Positions 25,282 through 32,938 of a DNA stretch of 64,000 bases are shown one piece after another; the first letter of the stretch is position 1, and each line of letters opens with the position of its first letter. Position numbers and translations under genes: made by a program. The notes beneath the pieces are model-generated. The model did not search any database. It worked only from the letters and a program-made list of their open reading frames with translations, and was not told the origin of the DNA. This DNA is from RGIG9115 sp045649825. Its GTDB lineage: Bacteria; Bacillota; Clostridia; UBA1381. The stretch is taken from NCBI GenBank assembly GCA_045649825.1, contig JAZRQO010000021.1, forward strand, positions 26,711-90,710, in the 5' to 3' direction.

Positions 25282-26313
25282 TTATCTCTGCACACGGCCC
25301 GAGCCATCGCCCCCTGCAAGGTTATCGACATCCGCTCTTGAAACAAGATTGAAATCGCCTGGAATTGTGTGCTTAAGTGCTGATGCAGCAACACCGAATT
25401 CAAGCGCTTCTTTAAAATTCTTTCCGTCAAGGAAACCGCATATTGTTCCGCCTGCAAAGCTGTCGCCACCCCCAACTCGGTCTACGATAGGTGAAATTCT
25501 GTATTCTCTTGAATGATAGAATTCCTTTGTATCTCTTGAATATATACAAGCAGACCACCCGTTGTCTGACGCTGAGTGTGAAACTCTGAGTGATGATATT
25601 ACATACTCAAAATTAAACTTCTCTACCATCTGCTCAAATATGCTCTTGTAGCCTGCAAGTTCAAGTTCACCACTTGTAACATCAGTATTGCCGGGTTTGA
25701 AGCCTAGTACCTTTTCTGCATCTTCCTCGTTACCAATACAAACATCAACATACTGCATAAGGTTTGACATTACTACTCTAGCCTTTTCGCTTGACCAGAG
25801 TTTTTTTCTGAAGTTAAGGTCGCAGCTTACCTTTACGCTATGCTTTTTTGCAGCCTTTAAAGCTTCTTCTGTAAGCTCCGCTGCCATATCGGAAACTGCA
25901 GGGGTAATTCCTGTGAAATGGAACCAATCACAGCCTTCAAAAATTTTATCAAAATCAAAATCTTCCGCTTTTGCAGTTGAGATGGAAGAATGTGCTCTGT
26001 CGTATACTACATTTGAAGCACGCATTGCAGCCCCTGTTTCAAGGAAGTATATGCCAAGTCTTTCGCCGCCTCTTGCAATATTATCGGTTTTTACATTCAT
26101 TTTACGAAGAGCCGCAACCGCACAATCACCGATTGGGTTTTCAGGAACCTTTGTTACAAACTCAGCATCGTGACCGTAGTTTGCAAGGGATATTGCTACA
26201 TTTGCTTCACCACCACCGTAGCAAACATCAAATTCATCTGCCTGAATAAATTTCTCGTTGCCGGGAGTAGAAAGTCTCAGCATTATTTCTCCCATTGTTA
26301 CTATTTTAGCCAT
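25282..26313 (-). CDS. kdgK: 2-dehydro-3-deoxygluconokinase (PfkB family)
   Basis: 343-residue ribokinase-fold sugar kinase. The N-terminus MGEIMLRLSTPGNEKFIQADEF and YGGGEANVAISLANYG match KDG kinases, and the catalytic anion hole/base motif DRVGGGDSFAGG is intact near residue 280. It phosphorylates 2-keto-3-deoxygluconate to KDPG in uronate (pectin, alginate) catabolism. Its ATG overlaps the aldolase stop (TAATG), so the two act in sequence in one operon. Confidence 0.9.
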   Translation of the reverse strand: MAKIVTMGEIMLRLSTPGNEKFIQADEFDVCYGGGEANVAISLANYGHDAEFVTKVPENPIGDCAVAALRKMNVKTDNIARGGERLGIYFLETGAAMRASNVVYDRAHSSISTAKAEDFDFDKIFEGCDWFHFTGITPAVSDMAAELTEEALKAAKKHSVKVSCDLNFRKKLWSSEKARVVMSNLMQYVDVCIGNEEDAEKVLGFKPGNTDVTSGELELAGYKSIFEQMVEKFNFEYVISSLRVSHSASDNGWSACIYSRDTKEFYHSREYRISPIVDRVGGGDSFAGGTICGFLDGKNFKEALEFGVAASALKHTIPGDFNLVSRADVDNLAGGDGSGRVQR

Positions 26314-26954
26314 TAACCTCTAGCCTCCTTAATCTTTGCAATAAATTCCTTGGCAGTAGCTGTTATTTTTGCATAGTCACCTGATTTTGCGCCTGCTGTA
26401 AGTGAGCTTCCTGCACCTACCGCAACTGCTCCTGCTTTAATCCATTCATGCACATTGGAAATCTCAACACCGCCTGTGGGCATCATTTTCGCATGAGGCA
26501 AGGGGCCCTTTATATCTTTTATAATCTTAGGACCGAAAAGGTCGGCAGGGAATATTTTAATAATATCCGCTCCCGCTTCCATTGCAGTTAAAACCTCAGT
26601 AATTGTAATACATCCGGGCATATAGGGAATTCTGTAACGGTTGCAAAGCTTTGCCGCCTCAAGATTAAATCCGGGGCTTACAACATAGTTTGCACCTGAA
26701 AGTATTGCAATTCTTGCAGTTTCGCTATCCAGCACTGTCCCTGCTCCTAAAAGCATTTCGCCGTTTGAATATCTCTTGGCAAGCTCTTCTATTACCTTAT
26801 GAGCACCCGGAACTGTGAATGTAAGCTCAATTGAAGGACATCCGCCTTCTAAGCATGCATCTGATATTCTGATTGCTTCATCTGCACTGTTCGCTCTTAC
26901 AACTGCAACAAGTCCTGCATCTGTAAGCTTTGTTAAAACCCTTTCCTTGTCCAT
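26313..26954 (-). CDS. kdgA: KDPG/KHG aldolase
   Basis: 213-residue class I aldolase that splits 2-keto-3-deoxy-6-phosphogluconate into pyruvate and glyceraldehyde-3-phosphate. SIELTFTVPGA carries the catalytic Glu, and IIKIFPADLFGPK carries the Schiff-base Lys; LLGAGTVLDSE and PTGGVEISN complete the barrel motifs. ATG at 26954 follows AGGAGG by 7 bases; the longer frame to 26975 is rejected. The upstream uronate isomerases and transporters of such pathways are not adjacent. Confidence 0.92.
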   Translation of the reverse strand: MDKERVLTKLTDAGLVAVVRANSADEAIRISDACLEGGCPSIELTFTVPGAHKVIEELAKRYSNGEMLLGAGTVLDSETARIAILSGANYVVSPGFNLEAAKLCNRYRIPYMPGCITITEVLTAMEAGADIIKIFPADLFGPKIIKDIKGPLPHAKMMPTGGVEISNVHEWIKAGAVAVGAGSSLTAGAKSGDYAKITATAKEFIAKIKEARG

Positions 26955-27054
26955 TGTTATTCCTCCTGTAATCATTTTATGTTTATATTTAACTACATAA
27001 ATTCAACGAACATCACATCAAGTTTTTGTACAGTAATTTTAATGTTTTTACACG

Positions 27055-27085
27055 CAAAAAACAGAGGACCATTTAAGTCCTCTGT
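27055..27085 (-). terminator. Rho-independent terminator after the SLH protein gene
   Basis: Stem ACAGAGGAC/GTCCTCTGT with a 7-base loop is followed on the minus strand by six T residues. Confidence 0.85.
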
Positions 27086-27108
27086 TATGTTATGCATTTT
27101 TATAATTC

Positions 27109-30108
27109 TTATTCGTATATAAAAATCATCTTAGGCTGCTTTGTATTACCAAGCGTTCCTGTATATCTGTAAATAGCAATTTTACTTGCACTTGTTCTTT
27201 CATACTTAGCTTCTCTTAACTCATCAGGTGTAATTCTTTCAGTATCCGAACCTTCTAAGAAAGGTGTAACTTTCGAACCTTCGTCAGAAATTCTGTAAAT
27301 AACAGCAGAATCTACAGAAATAAGCTTCTCGTTATCCTCAGGTAATGCATCATCAACAAATCCATCTGATGTTACACGAAGCGAGTATTTACCATTATCA
27401 TTCAGAACTTCAATTACATTTACAACTATAATGTCACTATAAGAATTGTTTGATGTTGTATTTGAATACCATGTTAAACCATTAAAATTACAACCTGAAG
27501 CTATAGCCGATTTAACATCATCATATTTGAGTGCATGTTCTGCATTAACAAGGCCTGTTGTTGAATCAGTACCTGCTCTGAAGAAGTCACCCATCTTAAT
27601 ATCCGAAATGTCTACAGGGGTATAGTCTTCAACTGAGCCAACGAGATTTTCACTAACTGATGCTGACTTCTCTTTCATCTCATCAGAATTAGCATAATAG
27701 CTTACCTGGTAAACCTGTTCATCATTCTCTACCACAGTACTGTGATCCTGGGCCAACAGATATATCTGTGTGTCATTCTTTACATTAGTGGTCTGAGTTT
27801 CTTTACCATACAAAACAACCAATTCAGCAATTTTTGAATCATTTACATTATATGGTTGCACCCAATACTGATTACCTGTTTTGAACGATGAAATAGAACG
27901 CTTTGCGTATTCATTATTCTTTGTTCTGTCCTGAGGAACATAAATAAATGTTGTTGAAGAATTTACATAGAAGTCGCCGCTATCAATAGGTTCTTCAACA
28001 TCCCTAAAGCTGTTTGAGCTATATTTACGCTTTGCAAGTGCTGCATACGGTACTATCGCCATTGTATCCTCTGTTGTAGCATTAGTATAACTGGGATATA
28101 CGCTTGGTTCAGCTACCATAATTTCTTCAACTTCAGTTCCGTTTATAGTAATTCTCGCAACCTGACAAGCATTTGAGAGATTTGGTAATGAACTTCCATA
28201 CACTTTGTTTGTAACGTAATCAGGAACAGCTACATTAGGAAGTGATGAAAGCGGTGTAACATTGTCTGCCTCATAAATATTGTTTTTAAGCTCATCTATT
28301 GCTTCCGAATAAGATTTAGTCATTCCATTATACTTTACTTTATTCTTTAAGGTATAGGTCTTAACAGCTGATGCTGAGGGAACATATGCTGTGATGGTAC
28401 CGGTCTCTGCATCAGCATCGTTAACCGCTCTTATAATATATACATATGGGCTTGTGCTTTGTGTTGTAGCGGTTTGCACGCCATACACAATCTCTCCGTA
28501 GCTGTCAATGTAGAATGTACCTTGTGAGCCTGTTTCTGTTTTAATATTTGCATTTTCAGGCTTAAAATATTCTTTAGCGTAATCACTGATTATATAATCT
28601 TTGCTATTAATAGTTATGGAACCATTTGCAGAAGATGTAGCTGTAATCTTACCTGTTACAGGTGATGAGCATACCTTTACTGTACGAACAGAAGCATCGT
28701 CGCTCTGAGCAACAAGAAGAACATCATTTGCCTTGAGTGATGTAGGTGAAACCTGAGCACCTGAAGAGTTTGTAATGCTTACTGTATATGTCACGCTATC
28801 AGGGTCAAGATATACTTCCCGGAGATGATGGACGGGAGGTGTTGTAAACTTCACCTTATTTGATACAAGGTAATCTGTTGTTGAAGGAGTTTTTGAAACT
28901 ACAAGATAATCATAATCCATAATTTCAACTATATCAACAGAATTGTCACTGCCGCTGTCTGTGAGCTTTACTTCACCATACATAAATGTTGAAGTCTGAG
29001 CAGGATCAAGAACAGAGGCGAGCTTTGATGCAACATTTGCAGGGTCAACAAGCTTTCCATTGTAATAAACAGAAACGCCTGATCCATTGATTGTTACATT
29101 TTTCAATCTATCGTTCTGGTCATAGTATGTAAGTGAAGCACCGCTAAAACCATCAATATCCTTTGAATTAACCACTGTTACAGTGTTTTTCGCAGACGCA
29201 AAATCTATTTCGTAAAGGGTATTCATATTTCCTGATTTGCCCTGACGATAATATACCACTGCTTCCTGACCAAGTCTTTCTTCAAACACAGACTTGTCCT
29301 CTGTATATGTGGTATAATCCATCTTAACTATTGTACCGTCACGAAGCATTATTGCCAGCTCGTCTATATAAAGCTGACCACTGAAAGTAGAAAGAACCTT
29401 GTCCTCTATACCCACAATTGTTGCCTTTTCCTTTATAATTCCAAGATATGTTTCCATAAAAGTATCAAGATTATCTTTTATGTTACCATTTATATCGTAC
29501 TGAGGAATTTCTACCTCGAGCACATTAAACATAAGCTGTGCTATAATACCTCTTGCAGCGGGCATAGATGTGTTAACTGTAACTGCATCCTTTGTTATGC
29601 CGAGATTTCCTCCCTGCAAAATATAGCCGTTAGGCCATCCACCCATAGCAATAGCAGCATTCTCATAGCCTGCAGCACAAACAATCATCTTAACTGCCTG
29701 CTCATATGTAACCTTTGAATCAGGCTCAAAAGTTCCGTCGCCCATACCGTTAACTATTCCTCTGTCGGCAGCAGCGATAATGAAGCCCTTTGCCCAGTGA
29801 CTGTCAATATCAGTGAATTTATCTGAGCTACCTACACTTGCATCTGCACCGAGAGCTGTTATTATGATTTTTGAAAATTCAGCTCTTGTAATTTCTCCTT
29901 CGGGCTTGAAAGAGTATGTAGCACCGTTATCTTCTGTATAACCGTTAATAATACCCAGCTTGGTCAAGGTCATAATTCCTTCGTAATACTGAGTTTTGTT
30001 TGTTACGTCTGTAAATGATGACGGAGTGTCAGCGTGAGCAACGCCGCCAAAAGTGAGGCTGCTGAACAAACAAGCTGCAGCCACTAAAAGCGAAAACTTA
30101 CGTTTCAT
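27109..30108 (-). CDS. Large secreted S-layer homology (SLH) domain surface protein
   Basis: 999 residues. A signal peptide (MKRKFSLLVAAACLFSSLTF, cleavage near residue 26 after AHA) leads into three SLH repeats to about residue 200 (FTDVTNKTQYYEGIMTL; FTDIDSHWAKGFIIAAADRGIVNGMGDG; a third from WPNGYILQGGNLGI). SLH modules bind pyruvylated cell-wall polymers. The remaining 800 residues are beta-rich, Ser/Thr/Asn-rich and low in cysteine; I recognise no enzyme domain. ATG at 30108 follows GAGGA; codons up to 30186 belong to the leader. A major surface or S-layer protein is plausible from size, strong promoter and long leader, but abundance is inference. Confidence 0.85.
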   Translation of the reverse strand: MKRKFSLLVAAACLFSSLTFGGVAHADTPSSFTDVTNKTQYYEGIMTLTKLGIINGYTEDNGATYSFKPEGEITRAEFSKIIITALGADASVGSSDKFTDIDSHWAKGFIIAAADRGIVNGMGDGTFEPDSKVTYEQAVKMIVCAAGYENAAIAMGGWPNGYILQGGNLGITKDAVTVNTSMPAARGIIAQLMFNVLEVEIPQYDINGNIKDNLDTFMETYLGIIKEKATIVGIEDKVLSTFSGQLYIDELAIMLRDGTIVKMDYTTYTEDKSVFEERLGQEAVVYYRQGKSGNMNTLYEIDFASAKNTVTVVNSKDIDGFSGASLTYYDQNDRLKNVTINGSGVSVYYNGKLVDPANVASKLASVLDPAQTSTFMYGEVKLTDSGSDNSVDIVEIMDYDYLVVSKTPSTTDYLVSNKVKFTTPPVHHLREVYLDPDSVTYTVSITNSSGAQVSPTSLKANDVLLVAQSDDASVRTVKVCSSPVTGKITATSSANGSITINSKDYIISDYAKEYFKPENANIKTETGSQGTFYIDSYGEIVYGVQTATTQSTSPYVYIIRAVNDADAETGTITAYVPSASAVKTYTLKNKVKYNGMTKSYSEAIDELKNNIYEADNVTPLSSLPNVAVPDYVTNKVYGSSLPNLSNACQVARITINGTEVEEIMVAEPSVYPSYTNATTEDTMAIVPYAALAKRKYSSNSFRDVEEPIDSGDFYVNSSTTFIYVPQDRTKNNEYAKRSISSFKTGNQYWVQPYNVNDSKIAELVVLYGKETQTTNVKNDTQIYLLAQDHSTVVENDEQVYQVSYYANSDEMKEKSASVSENLVGSVEDYTPVDISDIKMGDFFRAGTDSTTGLVNAEHALKYDDVKSAIASGCNFNGLTWYSNTTSNNSYSDIIVVNVIEVLNDNGKYSLRVTSDGFVDDALPEDNEKLISVDSAVIYRISDEGSKVTPFLEGSDTERITPDELREAKYERTSASKIAIYRYTGTLGNTKQPKMIFIYE

Positions 30109-30270
30109 ATTTAATTCCTCCTGAATTAGATTAATTATAGGCAACACAGGCGTTTCAAAAAATCGCCTATAGTGCCATGCTGGCATTATAACATAAAATT
30201 CCTAATAACAAATATATAAGATATTTATATTACAATGAACGCTACCTATCGTATTTTATAGGATGCGTTA

Positions 30271-30299
30271 ATTATAACACGTGACATATAATTAGTCAA
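30271..30299 (-). promoter_or_regulatory. Sigma-A promoter of the SLH protein gene
   Basis: On the minus strand TTGACT (30299-30294), a 17-base spacer and TATAAT (30276-30271). The predicted 5' leader is about 155 bases and contains a hairpin near 30140-30170; another TATAAT-like box sits closer to the gene at a less good spacing. Confidence 0.75.
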
Positions 30300-30389
30300 T
30301 CTTTTTTTGCTAAGAAAAATATGTAAACTTTCTTTTTTGTAAATTACTGTCAAATACTGGGTAAATAACTATAAAAAATGCCCAAACAA

Positions 30390-30812
30390 TCAAACTCCGC
30401 CTGTCTCCTCTATTGTCGGCAATATAACCACACCGCCATCACCTTCCCGTTCCGCCTCCTCGCACTGTTCATAACCAAAGCTTTCTTTAAGCAGATATTT
30501 TGCACCGCCGGACGCTGCTTTATCAAAGAGCATTCTTTCGATATATGCCTCTGTTCTGAGCAGTGCCCTCTTCACGGTTTCTTTGTATTCTTCGCTTTCT
30601 TCAAGGCGGGTAAGCTCCTCCTTTGATGATAACCCAACTGCATATGCCATTGATGCGAGGGTTGCAGGTTTTCTATCCGTCATAACGGGTGAACCTGTTT
30701 TGTCAAAAATCATATTGCCCTCACCGTCACGGACAAATTCAGGCTCAAGAGACTCAAAATAAGCATCAATCAGTTTTTGAAACTGCTTTACATTTTTAAA
30801 ATTTTTTTTCAC
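30390..30812 (-). CDS. Phage terminase small subunit-like (DNA-packaging) protein, orphan
   Basis: 140 residues resembling small terminase / DNA-packaging proteins of clostridial phages: an N-terminal FQKLIDAYFESLEPEF, a short hairpin insert (EGNMIFDKTGSPVMTDRKP), a helix-turn-helix-like ATLASMAYAVGLSSKEELTRLEES, and helices TEAYIERMLFDKAASGGAKYLLKESFGY. Terminase small subunits recognise packaging sites. The start is GTG at 30812, with AAAGGAGG upstream. No large terminase, portal or capsid genes are nearby, so this is a remnant, a domesticated gene or a misassigned DNA-binding protein. The call rests on remembered family pattern, not a search. Confidence 0.6.
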   Translation of the reverse strand: MKKNFKNVKQFQKLIDAYFESLEPEFVRDGEGNMIFDKTGSPVMTDRKPATLASMAYAVGLSSKEELTRLEESEEYKETVKRALLRTEAYIERMLFDKAASGGAKYLLKESFGYEQCEEAEREGDGGVVILPTIEETGGV

Positions 30813-30838
30813 GTTAATTCCTCCTTTAGCTATATTGT

Positions 30839-30866
30839 ATCATAAATTCTGCGGAAAAAACGTCAA
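30839..30866 (-). promoter_or_regulatory. Candidate promoter of the terminase-like gene
   Basis: On the minus strand TTGACG (30866-30861), a 16-base spacer and TATGAT (30844-30839), 26 bases before the GTG start. Confidence 0.5.
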
Positions 30867-30868
30867 AT

Positions 30869-30918
30869 TAAAAAAGATTTAAAAACCTTCAACCCCCTGC
30901 CCCCCAATCTTGGGGGCA
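30869..30918 (+). repeat. Interspersed GC-rich hairpin repeat, copy 1
   Basis: A 50-base segment (TAAAAAAGATTTAAAAA, then CTTCAACCCCCTGC, then the palindrome CCCCCAATCTTGGGGG and CA) recurs at 54563-54614 in opposite orientation with only a few differences. It lies between the terminase-like gene and the phosphatase gene. Confidence 0.75.
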
Positions 30919-30945
30919 TAAAGGTAATCTTTTTTTGAATAAGCT

Positions 30946-30970
30946 AATTTGCGCACGTTGCGCGCAAATT
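30946..30970. other. Hairpin AATTTGCGC / GCGCAAATT
   Basis: A 9-bp inverted repeat with a 7-base loop lies between the GC-rich repeat and the phosphatase terminator. It has no T-run; role unknown. Confidence 0.45.
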
Positions 30971-30980
30971 CCTATATTAT

Positions 30981-31008
30981 AAAAAAAGCACATCAAAGTG
31001 CTTTTTTT
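30981..31008 (-). terminator. Terminator overlapping the 3' end of the phosphatase gene
   Basis: Stem AAAGCAC/GTGCTTT with flanking A and T runs on both sides. The phosphatase stop codon is inside the hairpin. Confidence 0.8.
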
Positions 31009-31445
31009 ATGTGTTCAATTAATCCCGTACACCCTTTAAGAACATCAGCATAAGTTACATCAAAGTTACCTGTGTACCAAGGGTCGCTTATACTGTCAAA
31101 GCTTTCTGCAAACTCTAACAGCTTATATATTTTCTCGTCGTTTCCAAGTATTTTTTTCATATTCCTGATATTTGCGTCATCCATACCTATAAAATAGTCG
31201 TATTTATCATAATCTGATTTTTCAAGATGAACTGCTTGCCTTTTCGTGTATGGTATTTTGTGTTTATCCAGCACCGCCTTTGTTCCGTAGTGAGTATCGT
31301 TTCCGATTTCTTCATAGCTTGTGGCGGCAGATGCTATATATACTTTATCTTTAAGACCAGCCTTCTCTGAAAGATATTTCATCACAAATTCACTCATTGT
31401 ACTTCGGCATATATTTCCGTGGCACACAAACATTATCCGTATCAT
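30993..31445 (-). CDS. Low-molecular-weight protein tyrosine (or arginine) phosphatase
   Basis: 150-residue phosphatase. The P-loop VCHGNICRS gives C8-x5-R14, and SDPWYTGNF near residue 115 supplies the general-acid Asp. Family members remove phosphate from protein tyrosine or arginine and often act on capsule or stress regulators. The start codon directly follows the apbE stop, so it is the third gene of the transporter-apbE-phosphatase transcript. No cognate kinase is adjacent. Confidence 0.92.
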   Translation of the reverse strand: MIRIMFVCHGNICRSTMSEFVMKYLSEKAGLKDKVYIASAATSYEEIGNDTHYGTKAVLDKHKIPYTKRQAVHLEKSDYDKYDYFIGMDDANIRNMKKILGNDEKIYKLLEFAESFDSISDPWYTGNFDVTYADVLKGCTGLIEHIKKAL

Positions 31446-32327
31446 TCAATTTTTCCTTTCAAAATTAATATCTCCCATGGCATGTATTTCATTTTCGTCA
31501 TCAATAATTATTACACCAAATGGAACATTTTTATATAAATAATTCTCTCTTTCGCAAAGCTCCTTTGTTTTATGAGTTCCAAGAACATAAAAAGCCGTAG
31601 AGAGTGCGTCTGCAGCAGTTCCGTCTTGCGAAATCACTGTAACAGATTTTATATCCGTGTCTGCAGGGTATCCCGTTTGCGGGTTAATAATATGAGAATA
31701 TTTTTTTCCGTCCGCCTCAAAATATCTGTGGTATCCCCCTGATGTAACCACTGCTAAGTCCGAAACATCTGTATACCCAATATAACCATCACCATCAGGA
31801 TTTTGTATTCCTACTCGCCAAGGCTTTCCGTCGGGTTTTGTACCCACAGTCTGAACATTTCCGCCAAGTGACACTATGGCAGATGTAACACCACGGCTTA
31901 AAAGAAGCTCACGCACTTTTTTTCCTGCATAGCCCTTACCAATACCCCCAAAATCAACCGAAGTGTTTTCCAAAGAAAGAGCTTCTAGTATTTCAAAATC
32001 ATAAGGAACTCTAAATTTTTTATCTCTGAAGCCCCAAAGTTCAAGAATTGGTGAAACACTTATATCAAAAGCACCGCCCGTAAATGCTTTAAGCTCTTCG
32101 GCTTCAATTATCAGCTCCGACACTTCGCTTTGAGATACATCAATATTGTCCCACCTAAGCAAACAATCCAGCCTGTATATTTCTGATTTAACGGCATCTG
32201 AATCCTCTTTGGTTCCGTATACAACGGAAGTCATATATGTATCCATAGCAAAAAAATCGTCTTCTACCTCATTGGAACATCCCGCGAGAAGCAGTGCAAA
32301 AAATGATAACATTAAAATTCTTAACAT
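31446..32327 (-). CDS. apbE: FAD:protein FMN transferase ApbE (lipoprotein)
   Basis: 293 residues with a lipoprotein signal (FFALLLAGC, lipid-modified Cys17). Family motifs are visible: FFAMDTYMTSVVYG, VDFGGIGKGYAGKKV, SLGGNVQTVG and GTAADALSTAFYVLG with the metal-binding Asp. ApbE transfers FMN from FAD onto threonine in (S/T)GAT-type sites, as in RnfG and RnfD encoded at 10946-12459. It is probably the maturation factor for that complex, which is inference. The upstream gene ends 4 bases before, and its 3' end provides the AAGGGG ribosome binding site. Confidence 0.94.
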   Translation of the reverse strand: MLRILMLSFFALLLAGCSNEVEDDFFAMDTYMTSVVYGTKEDSDAVKSEIYRLDCLLRWDNIDVSQSEVSELIIEAEELKAFTGGAFDISVSPILELWGFRDKKFRVPYDFEILEALSLENTSVDFGGIGKGYAGKKVRELLLSRGVTSAIVSLGGNVQTVGTKPDGKPWRVGIQNPDGDGYIGYTDVSDLAVVTSGGYHRYFEADGKKYSHIINPQTGYPADTDIKSVTVISQDGTAADALSTAFYVLGTHKTKELCERENYLYKNVPFGVIIIDDENEIHAMGDINFERKN

Positions 32328-32331
32328 CAGC

Positions 32332-32841
32332 TTACCCCTTTTTAAAAAGACTGTGTACCGCTTTATTTTTTATGCAAAAACCACCTGCCCTTCCCGTAAA
32401 CAAGCCTGCCGCAATACCAAGAGCACATAAAACAGGCAAATACACAAAAACAGCCGTACTTTTTAAAACAATTGCCGCAACCCCTAGCTGTGCGAAATTA
32501 TGGGCAACCGCACCAAGCATACTGACGGCAGGAATAAGCTTTCCAAGCGGCAATAAGCTTGCAATTCCCATAACTGCAAAGCATACAATTCCCCCTGCCG
32601 CAGAATATAAAACGGCTATACCGCTGCCGCAAACAATGGCACCGATTATTATCCTGAGCATCAGAACTGCAAAAGCATATCTTTTTTTCCACAAATAAAT
32701 CGTTACCAGGGTGATTATATTTGAAAGTCCTATTTTAAATCCCGGAATAGGAACAGGAACGGGAATTCTGCTTTCGATAACAAAAACTGTAAGCGCTATT
32801 GCAAGAAGCATTGCACCAAGAGTTATATCCCGTATTTTCAA
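32332..32841 (-). CDS. Gx transporter / heptaprenyl diphosphate synthase component I-like membrane protein
   Basis: 169-residue integral membrane protein with five or so helices (LGAMLLAIALTVFVIESRIP; GLSNIITLVTIYLWKKRYAF; GAVAHNFAQLGVAAIVL). This family, once named after heptaprenyl synthase component I, looks like an ECF-type substrate-binding subunit and is often found beside apbE. The start is TTG at 32841, 6 bases after AAGGGGGTG; earlier in-frame codons overlap the promoter. Substrate is unknown; a flavin-related or quinone-related role is only suggested by the neighbour. Confidence 0.8.
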   Translation of the reverse strand: MKIRDITLGAMLLAIALTVFVIESRIPVPVPIPGFKIGLSNIITLVTIYLWKKRYAFAVLMLRIIIGAIVCGSGIAVLYSAAGGIVCFAVMGIASLLPLGKLIPAVSMLGAVAHNFAQLGVAAIVLKSTAVFVYLPVLCALGIAAGLFTGRAGGFCIKNKAVHSLFKKG

Positions 32842-32872
32842 GCTATACACCCCCTTGAAAAATCTTTTGTTA

Positions 32873-32901
32873 ATTATACACCAACCAAAAGCTTTTGTCA
32901 A
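32873..32901 (-). promoter_or_regulatory. Sigma-A promoter of the Gx-transporter/apbE/phosphatase operon
   Basis: On the minus strand TTGACA (32901-32896), a 17-base spacer and TATAAT (32878-32873), an exact consensus placed 32 bases before the TTG start. Confidence 0.88.
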
Positions 32902-32902
32902 G

Positions 32903-32932
32903 GAAAACAGGCTGCCCTGTATGCAGCCTGTT
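32903..32932 (-). terminator. Terminator after ptsI
   Basis: Stem AACAGGCTGC/GCAGCCTGTT with a 7-base loop and four T residues after it on the minus strand, between ptsI and the next promoter. Confidence 0.72.
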
Positions 32933-32938
32933 ATAAGT

